Program-made: the position numbers and the translations under genes | The notes under the pieces: model-generated | Databases searched by the model: none | Seen by the model: only the letters and a program-made list of their open reading frames with translations | What the model was told of the DNA's origin: nothing | Shown: one piece after another, positions 55,901-63,446 of the stretch | Position numbering within the stretch: position 1 is the first letter of the stretch | How the letters are laid out: each line of letters starts with the position of its first letter | Origin: Clostridiales bacterium | GTDB lineage: Bacteria; Bacillota; Clostridia; TANB77; CAG-508 | DNA length: 64,000 nucleotides | Assembly (NCBI GenBank): GCA_004554705.1 | Contig: SFKS01000002.1 | Span: forward strand, 1 to 64,000 | Direction: 5' to 3'

Positions 55901-57639
55901 ATAATGATATAGCTTTATTTGATATTAATAGTGGAGTTATTAATGAAAATAGTAATGTGGTTGTTAAAGATGGAGATGCATTGCATTTTACAGCTGGAGG
56001 AATTGGTGAGGAAAATGAGATTCTTTACAAAATCCAAGAGAAAGGCAATACATTAGATTTAACAAAGTACTCTGGTATTAAAATTGGTTTTAATGCTGGA
56101 GGTTTGAGTGGAGATAGTTCAGCTAATGATACTGAACTGATTAAAGGTTTAGGATTATATATTAGTTCTTCTTATGAAGACGATGCTCCAACAAACAAGA
56201 ATTTATCATTAGATGGGAAAGAAATATTAAAAAATACAGATACACTCCCTGATTTAAATAAGTCAAAACAAGAAATTATTAATCAATATTATGGTAAAAT
56301 CATTCAACAAAATGTTGTATATAATAATGTAACTTATACATTATATTACCAGTATGTTAAAAATTCTGAAGGAAAATATATTTTACAACAATTACATGAT
56401 TTAAAATCTTATGAAATTTTTAAATTACCACCATTTGTGGTTAAAAAAGATTCTAAAGGAGATATTCAAACTCAATATGTGCAAGTAAGTATTGACGGAG
56501 CTAATAATCGCTTAAACAATGTTAAAGAGATTGGACTTGTAAGTTTAAGAGATGAGGATGAGTTTGAAGTAATTAGGTCATGTACTATAGAGTTGAAGAA
56601 AATTAGAGCTATAGAATCTGATTATTATCCTATGTATAATCCTCAGGATAACGAAAAACTGTTACCTTTCGACCCAACTTTAGTTGGAGATAAAAACCAT
56701 TATGAAATTAAAATGCATACAGAAGGGACAGAAAAAGTTAGGACTGAAAAAGTTAAACAAAAAGTTAAAAAAACTGTTACTGAAAAACAACCAGTTAAAG
56801 TCCCTAAAAAAGATAAAGATGGGCATGATGTTACAGATGACAAGGGTAATGTTGTAATGGAGGATAAAAAGGACGAGAAAGGAGAAATAGTCTATGAAGA
56901 GGTGCAAGTTGAAAGATTAGTTGATGAGGAAGTTGAAAAAACTGTTAAAACTACAACTAAGTATACTGAACCTCAAAAAGTTTGTCAATGTAAAGTCTAC
57001 TATAATAGGATTTCTAAAGATGGGGAAACCTTATTTTATTGGAAAAATGATTCAACAACTACTCACTTTAACCATGTAGGTTTGCAAATTGCTTGTGATA
57101 GTTGGATTCCTAAAAATAGTTTAAGGCTAAATCTTTGTAGCGATGATAGGGGGCGTAATGTTGTTTATAGTATGAATATTCCTACTTTGAATTATATTCA
57201 TGACCCTGTAGCTTCTACTTTAAATTATGATGTTATTAAGGATACTGATGGAAATGTAACTAGTACTACTGCTAAAGAAGATGGTTTTGTTAATTTAGCT
57301 GCTGTGTTTAAGAAGATTAAAGATGATGTGGCTATTAAGTCTATATCTATTTCTGCTACTGATAAGTTTAAAACTTATATGCAGAAAGCTAAGGGTGAAA
57401 AAACCGTCACTAAGGAAAGTGTTGATTCTACTACTGGTAAGACAACTACTACTACTGAAGTTACTACTATTGGTGATTCTAGCATTAGCTTGTATATTGG
57501 TAAGATTTCCTTGTATAAGGCTCGTACTATTCCTATTTTTGAGAATGCGATAAGGTTTAAGTTTTATAATCAGTCTGATGATGCTTCTGAGGATTCTGCG
57601 AAAATCAGGAAGGTTGGTGTTGTGGCTGAATATAGGTAG
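52930..57639 (+). CDS. giant tail appendage protein, 1569 aa
   Basis: 1569 residues. The N-terminal 400 residues, with LPGGMLLIGIITTYLND and then MRSHHERLRRLEKEL, fit DUF4815-like phage tail proteins that anchor fibres. A low-complexity stretch near 485-500 has three tandem EKKTD units. Several beta-sandwich domains follow (about 590-720 and 750-850). Near 1255-1350 lies a Lys/Glu/Val-rich hinge (VKQKVKKTVTEKQPVKV...). The C-terminal 200 residues are beta-rich and include a Thr run. It ends the rightward operon at a terminator. Probably a long appendage reaching the cell surface. Confidence 0.65.
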   Translation: MPSYYNRVIGRLRPGAIADADDINMIQTNVSDALRAVINDHHQNDAFILGEDKNAFLLSPAPKRSGRYIDTMNLVDKDREKWLSIRRYGYRQKIKKSKTSLYSIIAKFRNTSKKPVTVWCELRDDTDFLLKRTSFELPANTLASEFEIVFDETFCSTAPGLSHKEIEPFDTKYMAPPKNQESFDDGVDHTNEMNVNNFTVGASELYFVIKPLNINQYDVSVNGDEDEIINDDTFAVLADRDGNYGKLLEQTGNDGLYYDETAYDLHFRDVYANSSTYLCEMGEAVIDGQKVKCMDTHISIDGASEFGNVKTYVYMDVDGHLKAINSKAYMEDNEADLTVPLPGGMLLIGIITTYLNDNKAPTINQDDTSLHVRMRSHHERLRRLEKELSYTKDIAFPPRLKYTLTGEDIVDSTPEKGYNSLNIETNMPDNTNGTKNANEIEGSKFYLTTDSQGNFVIRTSSAEVITIPVTLLGEKSVSVDTTDKDEKKTDEKKTDEKEKKTETVVSQENILTKEELKGEEAVKHITENVNMEVDGEKGIVKLKNNNNASGVGMTDEEAKATTFNPWDDDASNRPKNKDITPTEREYSVTKGKNGKNDWSSEFPAMTFYTDTDYKLDGIHIPITKFKNCDSIKFVIWKRQGPNNKTNTVWLEKKVYTSKDFSLENAKEKDGYQIMEDGFTIKIEDGLNLPKGQYVIVCIHTPKEGTGSCYVETYKPDNPKDFCIRYYGAGDASHFLLKERYLEIWYNSATFTGTEKKYSKEGHIISGTVTYENKEPITKILATGNIQVPEKCEYHLYADTGGGWQELKLDKSTAITGGGISFRWKLEFKGDSDTPVLSYSDEKKYALNFTLTRKQSNVGAGYSDENVCVTSKTINGNTILKEYMGNPNLKTDKFSNWEFARIWATDNPSNKMIVDIAGSDTQAYIKNDTIVTDKYTIPSQESTFDIFSLYYCDLTLDDFSKTSVDYSHYDATTEYDEHNLRLKLDYDYSYNDNDIALFDINSGVINENSNVVVKDGDALHFTAGGIGEENEILYKIQEKGNTLDLTKYSGIKIGFNAGGLSGDSSANDTELIKGLGLYISSSYEDDAPTNKNLSLDGKEILKNTDTLPDLNKSKQEIINQYYGKIIQQNVVYNNVTYTLYYQYVKNSEGKYILQQLHDLKSYEIFKLPPFVVKKDSKGDIQTQYVQVSIDGANNRLNNVKEIGLVSLRDEDEFEVIRSCTIELKKIRAIESDYYPMYNPQDNEKLLPFDPTLVGDKNHYEIKMHTEGTEKVRTEKVKQKVKKTVTEKQPVKVPKKDKDGHDVTDDKGNVVMEDKKDEKGEIVYEEVQVERLVDEEVEKTVKTTTKYTEPQKVCQCKVYYNRISKDGETLFYWKNDSTTTHFNHVGLQIACDSWIPKNSLRLNLCSDDRGRNVVYSMNIPTLNYIHDPVASTLNYDVIKDTDGNVTSTTAKEDGFVNLAAVFKKIKDDVAIKSISISATDKFKTYMQKAKGEKTVTKESVDSTTGKTTTTTEVTTIGDSSISLYIGKISLYKARTIPIFENAIRFKFYNQSDDASEDSAKIRKVGVVAEYR

Positions 57640-57662
57640 ATTTTTTTACCTATATTTTTTTC
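57630..57662 (+). terminator. terminator of the long tail operon
   Basis: Inverted repeat ATATAGGTA (57630-57638) with TACCTATAT (57647-57655), including the stop codon of the last gene, followed by six T. It ends the rightward late genes before the convergent leftward genes. Confidence 0.8.
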
Positions 57663-57679
57663 ATTATAATACTATAAAT

Positions 57680-57712
57680 ATAGGATATATTTAAAAAAAT
57701 AAAAAAAATTAA
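57680..57712 (-). terminator. U-tract terminator of leftward genes
   Basis: On the minus strand the stop of the gene at 57709 is followed by T-rich runs of eight and seven T with no clear hairpin. Oligo-U tracts alone are enough for termination in archaea. Confidence 0.45.
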
Positions 57713-58035
57713 GAATAAATATGTTCATTATAATCTTCTTTTTCATGAGTATCAAGAAGCAATAACAATTCCTCATTATACACTACCTCAATACTACAAA
57801 TATAATCTTTATTGACAACCCTAACTTTCTCAAAACCATCATATGTTGTTTCAACGAAAGTAATCCATGTATCGTCCTCATCAATTAAAAAACATAAATC
57901 ATAAGAGATTTCGTTTTGTAAAAGAATATTAAAACAAATTTTATCTATATCCTTTTTGATTCCCTGAGTTTGTAAAGAAAATTTGAGAATATTTTCAATA
58001 GAGTTATGATTGGTTAATTTTTGTTTTGAGTCCAT
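57709..58035 (-). CDS. hypothetical protein, 108 aa
   Basis: 108 acidic residues, not recognised. The second half alternates strands with many Asp, Glu and Tyr (LCFLIDEDDTWITFVETTYDGF). No membrane segment. It lies ten bases after the membrane protein gene and is presumably expressed with it as the last gene of the leftward right-hand group. Function unknown. Confidence 0.65.
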   Translation of the reverse strand: MDSKQKLTNHNSIENILKFSLQTQGIKKDIDKICFNILLQNEISYDLCFLIDEDDTWITFVETTYDGFEKVRVVNKDYICSIEVVYNEELLLLLDTHEKEDYNEHIYS

Positions 58036-58045
58036 TAAGTTTACC

Positions 58046-58471
58046 TCATTCTAATTCTTCAATTCTATCAGATAATATTATGCAACTGTACATTATGTAT
58101 ATATTTACAATGAATAAATAAAACAACATTATAAAAAATGTTAAAAATAATATATCTATTTCTCTAACAGGAGGGTATGCTATTAAAGATAATACTCCTT
58201 CTCCTAATGCTAAAATTCCCACTGTTAGTGATGCTTTATAGCATTGAAAGGAGATTTGTCTTATATCACTTTTGATATTATGTATATTCCTTAATGTAAT
58301 ATATAAAGTGACAATAATTATCAACATAATGTATGTGGTTATCAAGATTAAGTGCATTATTGTTCCTTGGGGCAATGGATGTGAAAATCTTGATAAAAAA
58401 AGCATAATAAAAGCCAGAAATCCGATAACTAAACTGATTTGTATCTCTCTGATTTTTAACATTTGCTTCAT
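58046..58471 (-). CDS. four-helix membrane protein
   Basis: 141 residues with four hydrophobic segments (about 13-29, 38-60, 82-99 and 106-130), short loops and a charged C-terminal tail. It starts behind AGGTG. Small multi-spanning proteins in virus genomes can be holins, superinfection-exclusion proteins or ion channels; no family is recognised. A TATA box lies about 42 bases upstream, so it heads a two-gene unit of its own. Distance from the endoisopeptidase gene makes a holin role only one of several options. Confidence 0.65.
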   Translation of the reverse strand: MKQMLKIREIQISLVIGFLAFIMLFLSRFSHPLPQGTIMHLILITTYIMLIIIVTLYITLRNIHNIKSDIRQISFQCYKASLTVGILALGEGVLSLIAYPPVREIDILFLTFFIMLFYLFIVNIYIMYSCIILSDRIEELE

Positions 58472-58509
58472 CTTGTATACACCTGTTTGTTATTTTTGTT
58501 TTAAGGTTA

Positions 58510-58517
58510 TATTTAAA
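58510..58517 (-). promoter_or_regulatory. promoter of the membrane protein gene
   Basis: TTTAAATA on the minus strand, about 42 bases before the ATG at 58471, placing the transcript start near 58487, just ahead of the AGGTG binding site at 58480-58484. Confidence 0.5.
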
Positions 58518-58522
58518 CTTTT

Positions 58523-59050
58523 TTATAAACATTCATCAATAAGGGAGGAAATGAATTCTGGTGTGAATGGGTCATAGAAAAATTGTCCAATAGATACATC
58601 TTTATGGTTGTATCTGAGCATGAAACATTTTTTTGGATTATCTCCTTTTTCATTATTATGGTATAGATGGTTTGGTAGATAATGGACTTTCGATGAATCA
58701 AATATCGTATATTTATTTTTTCGTGCATTTTTTGGATAGTTTGTTGTTCCACCTATCGTTAAATTAAACGCATCTTCATTTATTTTATGGTAGGTTTTAC
58801 ATTGCTTGATATAATATTTCTCCCAATAATTTAATTCATCATGTGAAACATTATATGTAAAAAAAGATAATAATGGTATTAATTCATATTTATCTGGATG
58901 TTTTTGAAGTTTATTTTCAAAAAGATTATTCTTTTTAGACACCAAATGTTGTTTATGTCGAATATTAAACGACTGTGTAGTCAATCCCACATAAACAATT
59001 TGGTTGGTATCAATATCTCGGTAAGCATATATGCCTTTTGCATTTAACAT
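58523..59050 (-). CDS. GIY-YIG homing endonuclease
   Basis: 175 residues from the ATG at 59050; a longer start at 59116 would add 22 residues without the domain needing them. Landmarks: GIYAY (residues 6-10), YVGLT near 21, arginine in NIRHKQH, glutamate in YWEKYYIK and closing AFNLTIGGT. All expected catalytic residues are present. The C-terminal 60 residues (YTIFDSSKVHYLPNHLYHNN...) are an extra DNA-binding-like part. It follows the ribonucleotide reductase gene, a favourite target of homing endonucleases, and overlaps the small frame at 59010. Confidence 0.85.
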   Translation of the reverse strand: MLNAKGIYAYRDIDTNQIVYVGLTTQSFNIRHKQHLVSKKNNLFENKLQKHPDKYELIPLLSFFTYNVSHDELNYWEKYYIKQCKTYHKINEDAFNLTIGGTTNYPKNARKNKYTIFDSSKVHYLPNHLYHNNEKGDNPKKCFMLRYNHKDVSIGQFFYDPFTPEFISSLIDECL

Positions 59051-59183
59051 AATTATTTTTCCCGAAAGGATATAAAGCGTTTTCTCCAACTTTATATTTT
59101 CTTGAATGATATTCACCAGTATCAGAATCGTACCAAAAAATTGTATCTTGGTTAAAATAACGTTCCTTATGTTTGTATATCAT
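59010..59183 (-). CDS. possible small protein after nrdD, 57 aa
   Basis: 57 residues from an ATG at 59183, twenty bases after the reductase stop. The sequence (DTIFWYDSDTGEYHSRKYKVGENALYPFGKNNYVK) looks like a real small beta domain, but no ribosome binding site is visible, and its end overlaps the GIY-YIG gene by about 40 bases. It could be a small gene or a remnant left by endonuclease insertion. Confidence 0.4.
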   Translation of the reverse strand: MIYKHKERYFNQDTIFWYDSDTGEYHSRKYKVGENALYPFGKNNYVKCKRHICLPRY

Positions 59184-59202
59184 TTTTCTTACATCGATAT
59201 TT

Positions 59203-62200
59203 TTATAATTTGTGTCTATATCTATCTTTAAATTCTTGTTGTTTTCCGTTATTAAACCCAAGTGTTGGCAAATAGTAGCCCGTGCATCTGTCATAAGTCA
59301 CTAAATCAGTAGACCCACAAATAGGACAAACGTTTATATTATCATTAATAGTAAATTGACATTCTCGACAATAAGTAAATACTTTTGAATATGCCCAGAA
59401 AGTTACATCAGAATCTACAATTTTTTTATTTAAACTCCAAATTGCTTCTGCATCACTCCAGACTTCTCCTAACCATAAATGAAGAATACTGCCTCCTAAT
59501 GTGAGTTTATTATATTGTTGAGCGTTTTTAATATGTGCTACTATATTTGAATCATCAGAAACGGGAATATGATTAGAGTTGGTTAAATAATAATTACCTT
59601 TTACACCTTGTACTATAGCATCTGGATATTTGTCCTTAATAATTAGGGCAAACCGGTGAGCTGTAGATTCTGCAGCAGAGCCTATTACGCTCCAGCGAAG
59701 GTTATCACGCTCATGAAATTCTTCTTTTTTACTATTAAGTAATTTAAGGATTTTTTCGCCTTCATTATCTGATATATTATTTAAAGACTCTAAACATTCA
59801 TGCAAACCACAAAAACCTAATGTAATAGTAGTATTATCTATATCATACAATGGCTTTCCACTGTCTTTATCTTCCTGCAAAAGAAAATCAGACATATGTT
59901 TATTATAAATAGTATCTATAACACAGTTTCTACGATATATCAAACCATCATAAGCAATTTCACATACTTCATCTAATTTTTGATAAAATTTATTAACATC
60001 TCCATTACTATCTAAAGCAATTAATGGTAAATTTAATGTTGTATATGCAAAATTACCAGTATTTAAACAATCAACATCATAACTACCTGTCCAATTCATG
60101 GGGAGAGTAGTACGACAATTACCAGTTAAAATGAAGTCATCACCAACAATAATTCTATCATTAACCTCAAAACAATAAGTATAATCAGTCTCATTTAATG
60201 GTATAATTTCTTTTACTGATTGACTTTTTGTTTCAGTAATATGCCTATAATTATTATCTACTGACTGAACAATTTGATATTGTTTATCTCTTAAAGTTAA
60301 TTGTTGTAAGATTCTAACACTCTCATAATTACAGCTAAGATATATCCTTTCAAAAGGTTGTCTATTCTTTTGATTCTTTGATGGTTGTATAATACGACTA
60401 CTAAATTTAATACCTAAATTAAAACACGCCCATTTGAATAATCGAGTATATTCCATATCAGTTGAAACAAATTCAGCAGCTAAACTTTTATTAAAACCAC
60501 CATTAATCCTAATATAACCATTAGATGATAATAAACCGGATAATAAGCCAGCTAAACAATTAATATCAGTTAAATCTGGTTTCTGTATTTCATCGCTACT
60601 AAAATAAAAAACAGTATAATTAACATCATCTCTAGAATGATAAACAATTTTTTCTTTATATTTTATATTTAAATCATCTAATAATTTACGGGCATAATCA
60701 ATCTTATCTTCTTTTAAAAGCATAAAATTAGCATGACCTTTATCAAAATCATCACCTTTCTTTCCGTCTCCTAAATAAAATCCATATAACATAGCTCTTT
60801 TATCGGGGATTAAATGAGATTGTTCATCATTTAATATACAAGCGACATCCAATAAATTAGACTTACAACTTAAAATATTCTTTTTATTCATCGCACGATG
60901 TGTAATCATTGAATGATTTTTATCGCATATGAATGATTTATTCCCTGCAAGTTTTATTTTATATAATTCTTGAGGTTTGTTTTTAATAAAATTCTTTGCT
61001 TTATGCCAAATAATATTTTTATCATCATCAACAGTCAATACTTCAATATTATTAACTTTAGTTTTACCTATATCAGCATTAAGTAATTCATCTATTTCTT
61101 TAAAAGATAAATAACGTAATTGATTATCTATTTTTACCCATAATGATGTATCTGGAGAAAAGCAGCCCATTACTGTTTTCTCTGATTCTGCGCAATTAAC
61201 ATAATATAATGTTGGATTATTAGCTCCTATCTCATGTACTAATTTACAATTCCCACTATATTCATCTAAGTCTCCTTCTCTAATGTTAATCAAAATATTA
61301 GGGAAACGATGATATGCTCCTATTCCATCTTTTTCATTAGATACTTCAAGTACAGCTCTAAAAATTAAATCAGCTTCTTTTTGATAATCGCCATAAACCC
61401 CGCTAACAATACCCCCTGGACCTATAGCTGGTTCATTTTTTAAAATCTCTGGCATAGACATATCTATTCCTATAGAGGAGAATAAACATTGCCCCCCGCG
61501 GCAAATTAAAGACATATTGCAATTAAAAATAAAGCCCTGAATAGCTTGTTTAATTTCTTCATATGTTCTTCCACGTGCAAATACGGACAATAGAGAATTG
61601 AAGTTAGCATATCCCTGTCCACCACTAAATACGGTTGCTCCTGCCATAAAAGCTTGAAGCAAGTGATTTAAGAGCACCTCTAACGATTTAGCTGGTTTTG
61701 CGACAGAACCCATTAATCCATGACCATCAATCTTAAGTCCATTCTTCGCAAAAAAACGTAAATCGTAATTCATACAATTAGGTCTTAAATGGAAATATTC
61801 CATATCATGCCAGTGAAGCAATCCTTCTTTATGTGCTTCAGAACAATGTTTAGGCATATCCATTAGTGCGTACTCTTTAGCTACACCATCATATGCATAT
61901 TTTGCTATCATTTCAGGAGTGTATCCTATATTAGCGTTATCCTTACATCCATTTTGTAATAAATCTTCAAACTCTGATACACTCATTCCTAGTTTTCTAT
62001 TTTGTTCTACAGCTTTAAAGTGACCCTCTTTTAATAATTGAGAAGAAACCTCAGCTCTAATATCAGAAGTAGATATCTCGGTAAGCCCGTCATTTTGTTT
62101 AAGTTTATATAATTTTTTAGCAATACGGTCTTGTATTCTTTCTGCAAGTTCCTTATCAGTTCCAGTTTCGGTTATAATTGTTTGTGAAATTAACCTTGGT

Positions 62201-62250
62201 TTGAAATCCTCTTTATTTCCATCTGTATGTATAACAGTAATTTTATCCAT
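59203..62250 (-). CDS. nrdD: anaerobic ribonucleoside-triphosphate reductase with intein
   Basis: 1015 residues; about 666 after splicing. It makes dNTPs from NTPs without oxygen using a glycyl radical. Residues 1-100 form the ATP-cone regulatory domain. The core includes HWHDMEYFHLRPNC near 146 and the MGCRT active-site motif, which is split by an intein at residues 363-711. The C-terminus has the zinc site (CREC...CPIC) and the glycyl radical motif RCTGYYLPTLGFN. It starts behind a weak GATGAT. No NrdG activase gene is seen in the window, so a host or outside-window enzyme would have to make the radical. Confidence 0.93.
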   Translation of the reverse strand: MDKITVIHTDGNKEDFKPRLISQTIITETGTDKELAERIQDRIAKKLYKLKQNDGLTEISTSDIRAEVSSQLLKEGHFKAVEQNRKLGMSVSEFEDLLQNGCKDNANIGYTPEMIAKYAYDGVAKEYALMDMPKHCSEAHKEGLLHWHDMEYFHLRPNCMNYDLRFFAKNGLKIDGHGLMGSVAKPAKSLEVLLNHLLQAFMAGATVFSGGQGYANFNSLLSVFARGRTYEEIKQAIQGFIFNCNMSLICRGGQCLFSSIGIDMSMPEILKNEPAIGPGGIVSGVYGDYQKEADLIFRAVLEVSNEKDGIGAYHRFPNILINIREGDLDEYSGNCKLVHEIGANNPTLYYVNCAESEKTVMGCFSPDTSLWVKIDNQLRYLSFKEIDELLNADIGKTKVNNIEVLTVDDDKNIIWHKAKNFIKNKPQELYKIKLAGNKSFICDKNHSMITHRAMNKKNILSCKSNLLDVACILNDEQSHLIPDKRAMLYGFYLGDGKKGDDFDKGHANFMLLKEDKIDYARKLLDDLNIKYKEKIVYHSRDDVNYTVFYFSSDEIQKPDLTDINCLAGLLSGLLSSNGYIRINGGFNKSLAAEFVSTDMEYTRLFKWACFNLGIKFSSRIIQPSKNQKNRQPFERIYLSCNYESVRILQQLTLRDKQYQIVQSVDNNYRHITETKSQSVKEIIPLNETDYTYCFEVNDRIIVGDDFILTGNCRTTLPMNWTGSYDVDCLNTGNFAYTTLNLPLIALDSNGDVNKFYQKLDEVCEIAYDGLIYRRNCVIDTIYNKHMSDFLLQEDKDSGKPLYDIDNTTITLGFCGLHECLESLNNISDNEGEKILKLLNSKKEEFHERDNLRWSVIGSAAESTAHRFALIIKDKYPDAIVQGVKGNYYLTNSNHIPVSDDSNIVAHIKNAQQYNKLTLGGSILHLWLGEVWSDAEAIWSLNKKIVDSDVTFWAYSKVFTYCRECQFTINDNINVCPICGSTDLVTYDRCTGYYLPTLGFNNGKQQEFKDRYRHKL
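60118..61164 (-). mobile_element. intein within nrdD, with LAGLIDADG endonuclease
   Basis: 349 residues inserted inside the conserved MGCRT motif, between G362 and C712. Splicing block A is CFSPDTSLWVK, beginning with C363. The end is VGDDFILTGN followed by C712, so the penultimate residue is Gly instead of the usual His. Two LAGLIDADG helices are visible: MLYGFYLGDG near 487-496, with its Asp kept, and LLSGLLSSNG near 569-578, where the expected Asp is Asn. Removing it restores an uninterrupted VMG-CRTTLP. Splicing is expected but not proven; endonuclease activity may be reduced. Confidence 0.9.
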
Positions 62251-62271
62251 TTCATATCATCTCTTTAAATC

Positions 62272-62289
62272 GTTACATATATGTTACAT
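62272..62289 (-). promoter_or_regulatory. direct repeat upstream of nrdD
   Basis: GTTACAT occurs twice, at 62272-62278 and 62283-62289, an 11-base (one helical turn) period, with a palindromic ACATATATGT core. It lies 22-40 bases before the nrdD start, where a TATA box or repressor site would be. Candidate operator or promoter of nrdD. Confidence 0.3.
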
Positions 62290-62308
62290 TTTTTTTTATG
62301 AAAAAACA

Positions 62309-62518
62309 TTATTCAAAAAAATTTTCACTTAATACTCTTGAAACAGTTTTACTTCTTTCATCAAGAAGATTGTCGACAATAGTTTTATGTCGATTAATAG
62401 TAGTTTTTTTCTCTATCTCATCTAAAATAAACTCTACTTGTTCACTATCTACATTACAGGAAACTTTCACCTCTTCGGCTTTAATCTCCTTACCAGCTAT
62501 TTTTATAGTTCCACTCAT
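62309..62518 (-). CDS. small hypothetical protein, 69 aa
   Basis: 69 residues from the ATG at 62518; an alternative start three codons earlier lies inside a T run. It is helical and charged (KIAGKEIKAEEVKVSCNVDSEQVEFILDEIEKK...). It lies between the dCTP deaminase-like gene and nrdD. No ribosome binding site is clear. Unknown, possibly a regulator. Confidence 0.55.
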   Translation of the reverse strand: MSGTIKIAGKEIKAEEVKVSCNVDSEQVEFILDEIEKKTTINRHKTIVDNLLDERSKTVSRVLSENFFE

Positions 62519-62524
62519 AAAAAT

Positions 62525-62553
62525 CAAAAAAAAATAGAGGAAATTTAATCCTC
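62525..62553 (-). terminator. terminator after deaminase gene
   Basis: On the minus strand a GAGGA...TCCTC hairpin (62537-62541 with 62549-62553), including the deaminase stop, is followed by a T-rich run of nine T. The stem is short, but the T run is strong. Confidence 0.5.
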
Positions 62554-63054
62554 CTGATAATCTCCATCATACTTCTTCATAACACCGTCAGCTTGAAAAT
62601 CTAATAATTGAGCAAAACGAACACCTTTCTCTAAATAAAAAGGCGCATCACTCTTATTTTCAACTAAAAAACTCAAATGCCCATTAAAACCAGCATCACC
62701 AACACAAGTCCTAACATCAATACAACTACGCAATAATGTAGAACGAGGGAAGTATAATTGAACATTATTATCTCCAATTTTAATCTTTTCTTCAGTCTCT
62801 ACAATATATACACTATGTGGAGCTAAACAAAATACCTTACAAATACCTCCATTTACTAAAGTACTTACATGATTAACTTCTCTTAATTCAGGTTTAAGTT
62901 TAGCATCTTTGTATAACCCATACATTGTGTTTTCAATATGTTCTGGAGCAAATACTTTTCCTACGGTTAAATCAAGTCCATTTGGTTGGAATTGAGCATC
63001 ATCTAAATCCAAATACTCATATTGTTTTCTTAAATACTCTTCTCCATTAATCAT
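62545..63054 (-). CDS. dCTP deaminase / dUTPase-like protein
   Basis: 169 residues from the ATG at 63054, two bases after the upstream stop; an upstream TTG would add eight residues. Family features: FQPNGLDLTVG near residue 22, PRSTLLRSCIDV near 102, GDAGFNGHLSF near 118, and a late GVRFAQLLDF. The enzyme normally turns dCTP to dUTP or removes dUTP, feeding dTMP synthesis. The catalytic Glu expected in the strand after GFNG (GxxxxExxN) appears to be Leu, with a Glu shifted next to the Asn (LVEN), so activity is uncertain. Confidence 0.8.
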   Translation of the reverse strand: MINGEEYLRKQYEYLDLDDAQFQPNGLDLTVGKVFAPEHIENTMYGLYKDAKLKPELREVNHVSTLVNGGICKVFCLAPHSVYIVETEEKIKIGDNNVQLYFPRSTLLRSCIDVRTCVGDAGFNGHLSFLVENKSDAPFYLEKGVRFAQLLDFQADGVMKKYDGDYQED

Positions 63055-63055
63055 A

Positions 63056-63433
63056 TTAATCGTCTCTGAACAAATCAATAGCTGGGGAATTTTCTACACT
63101 AATTCTTTCCTCTTCTTCTGCCCTTATTCCTTTTTTATGTAAACGGTAGGTTCTTAATTCATCTACACTAATATCGAAATGTTTTGCGGTTTTTGTTAAC
63201 CCATCTTCTTTAATGGATTTTTGAATATCATCCATTGTGTTAGTGGTTAAATCAACAACACCATCTTCCATCTCTTTAAGTACATTAACTAATTGTTTTT
63301 TTGACAAGGATTGTGTTTTTTGGTAGTCTTGTATTGCTTTAAAATCAATATCTGTATCAGCTAACACATCAATAAGTTCGACGACCTTGTTTATTCCATA
63401 TCCTTTTTCATCTAAATACTCACTAAATTTCAT
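63056..63433 (-). CDS. hypothetical HTH-like protein, 125 aa
   Basis: 125 residues from the ATG at 63433, chosen because AAAGAGGTAGAT precedes it; a longer start at 63457 would overlap the previous gene. It is helical; residues 80-105 (SIKEDGLTKTAKHFDISVDELRTYR) resemble a helix-turn-helix. It may be a regulator or a replication accessory protein. It is closely packed between the transposase-like and deaminase genes. Confidence 0.6.
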   Translation of the reverse strand: MKFSEYLDEKGYGINKVVELIDVLADTDIDFKAIQDYQKTQSLSKKQLVNVLKEMEDGVVDLTTNTMDDIQKSIKEDGLTKTAKHFDISVDELRTYRLHKKGIRAEEEERISVENSPAIDLFRDD

Positions 63434-63446
63434 TTTATCTACCTCT

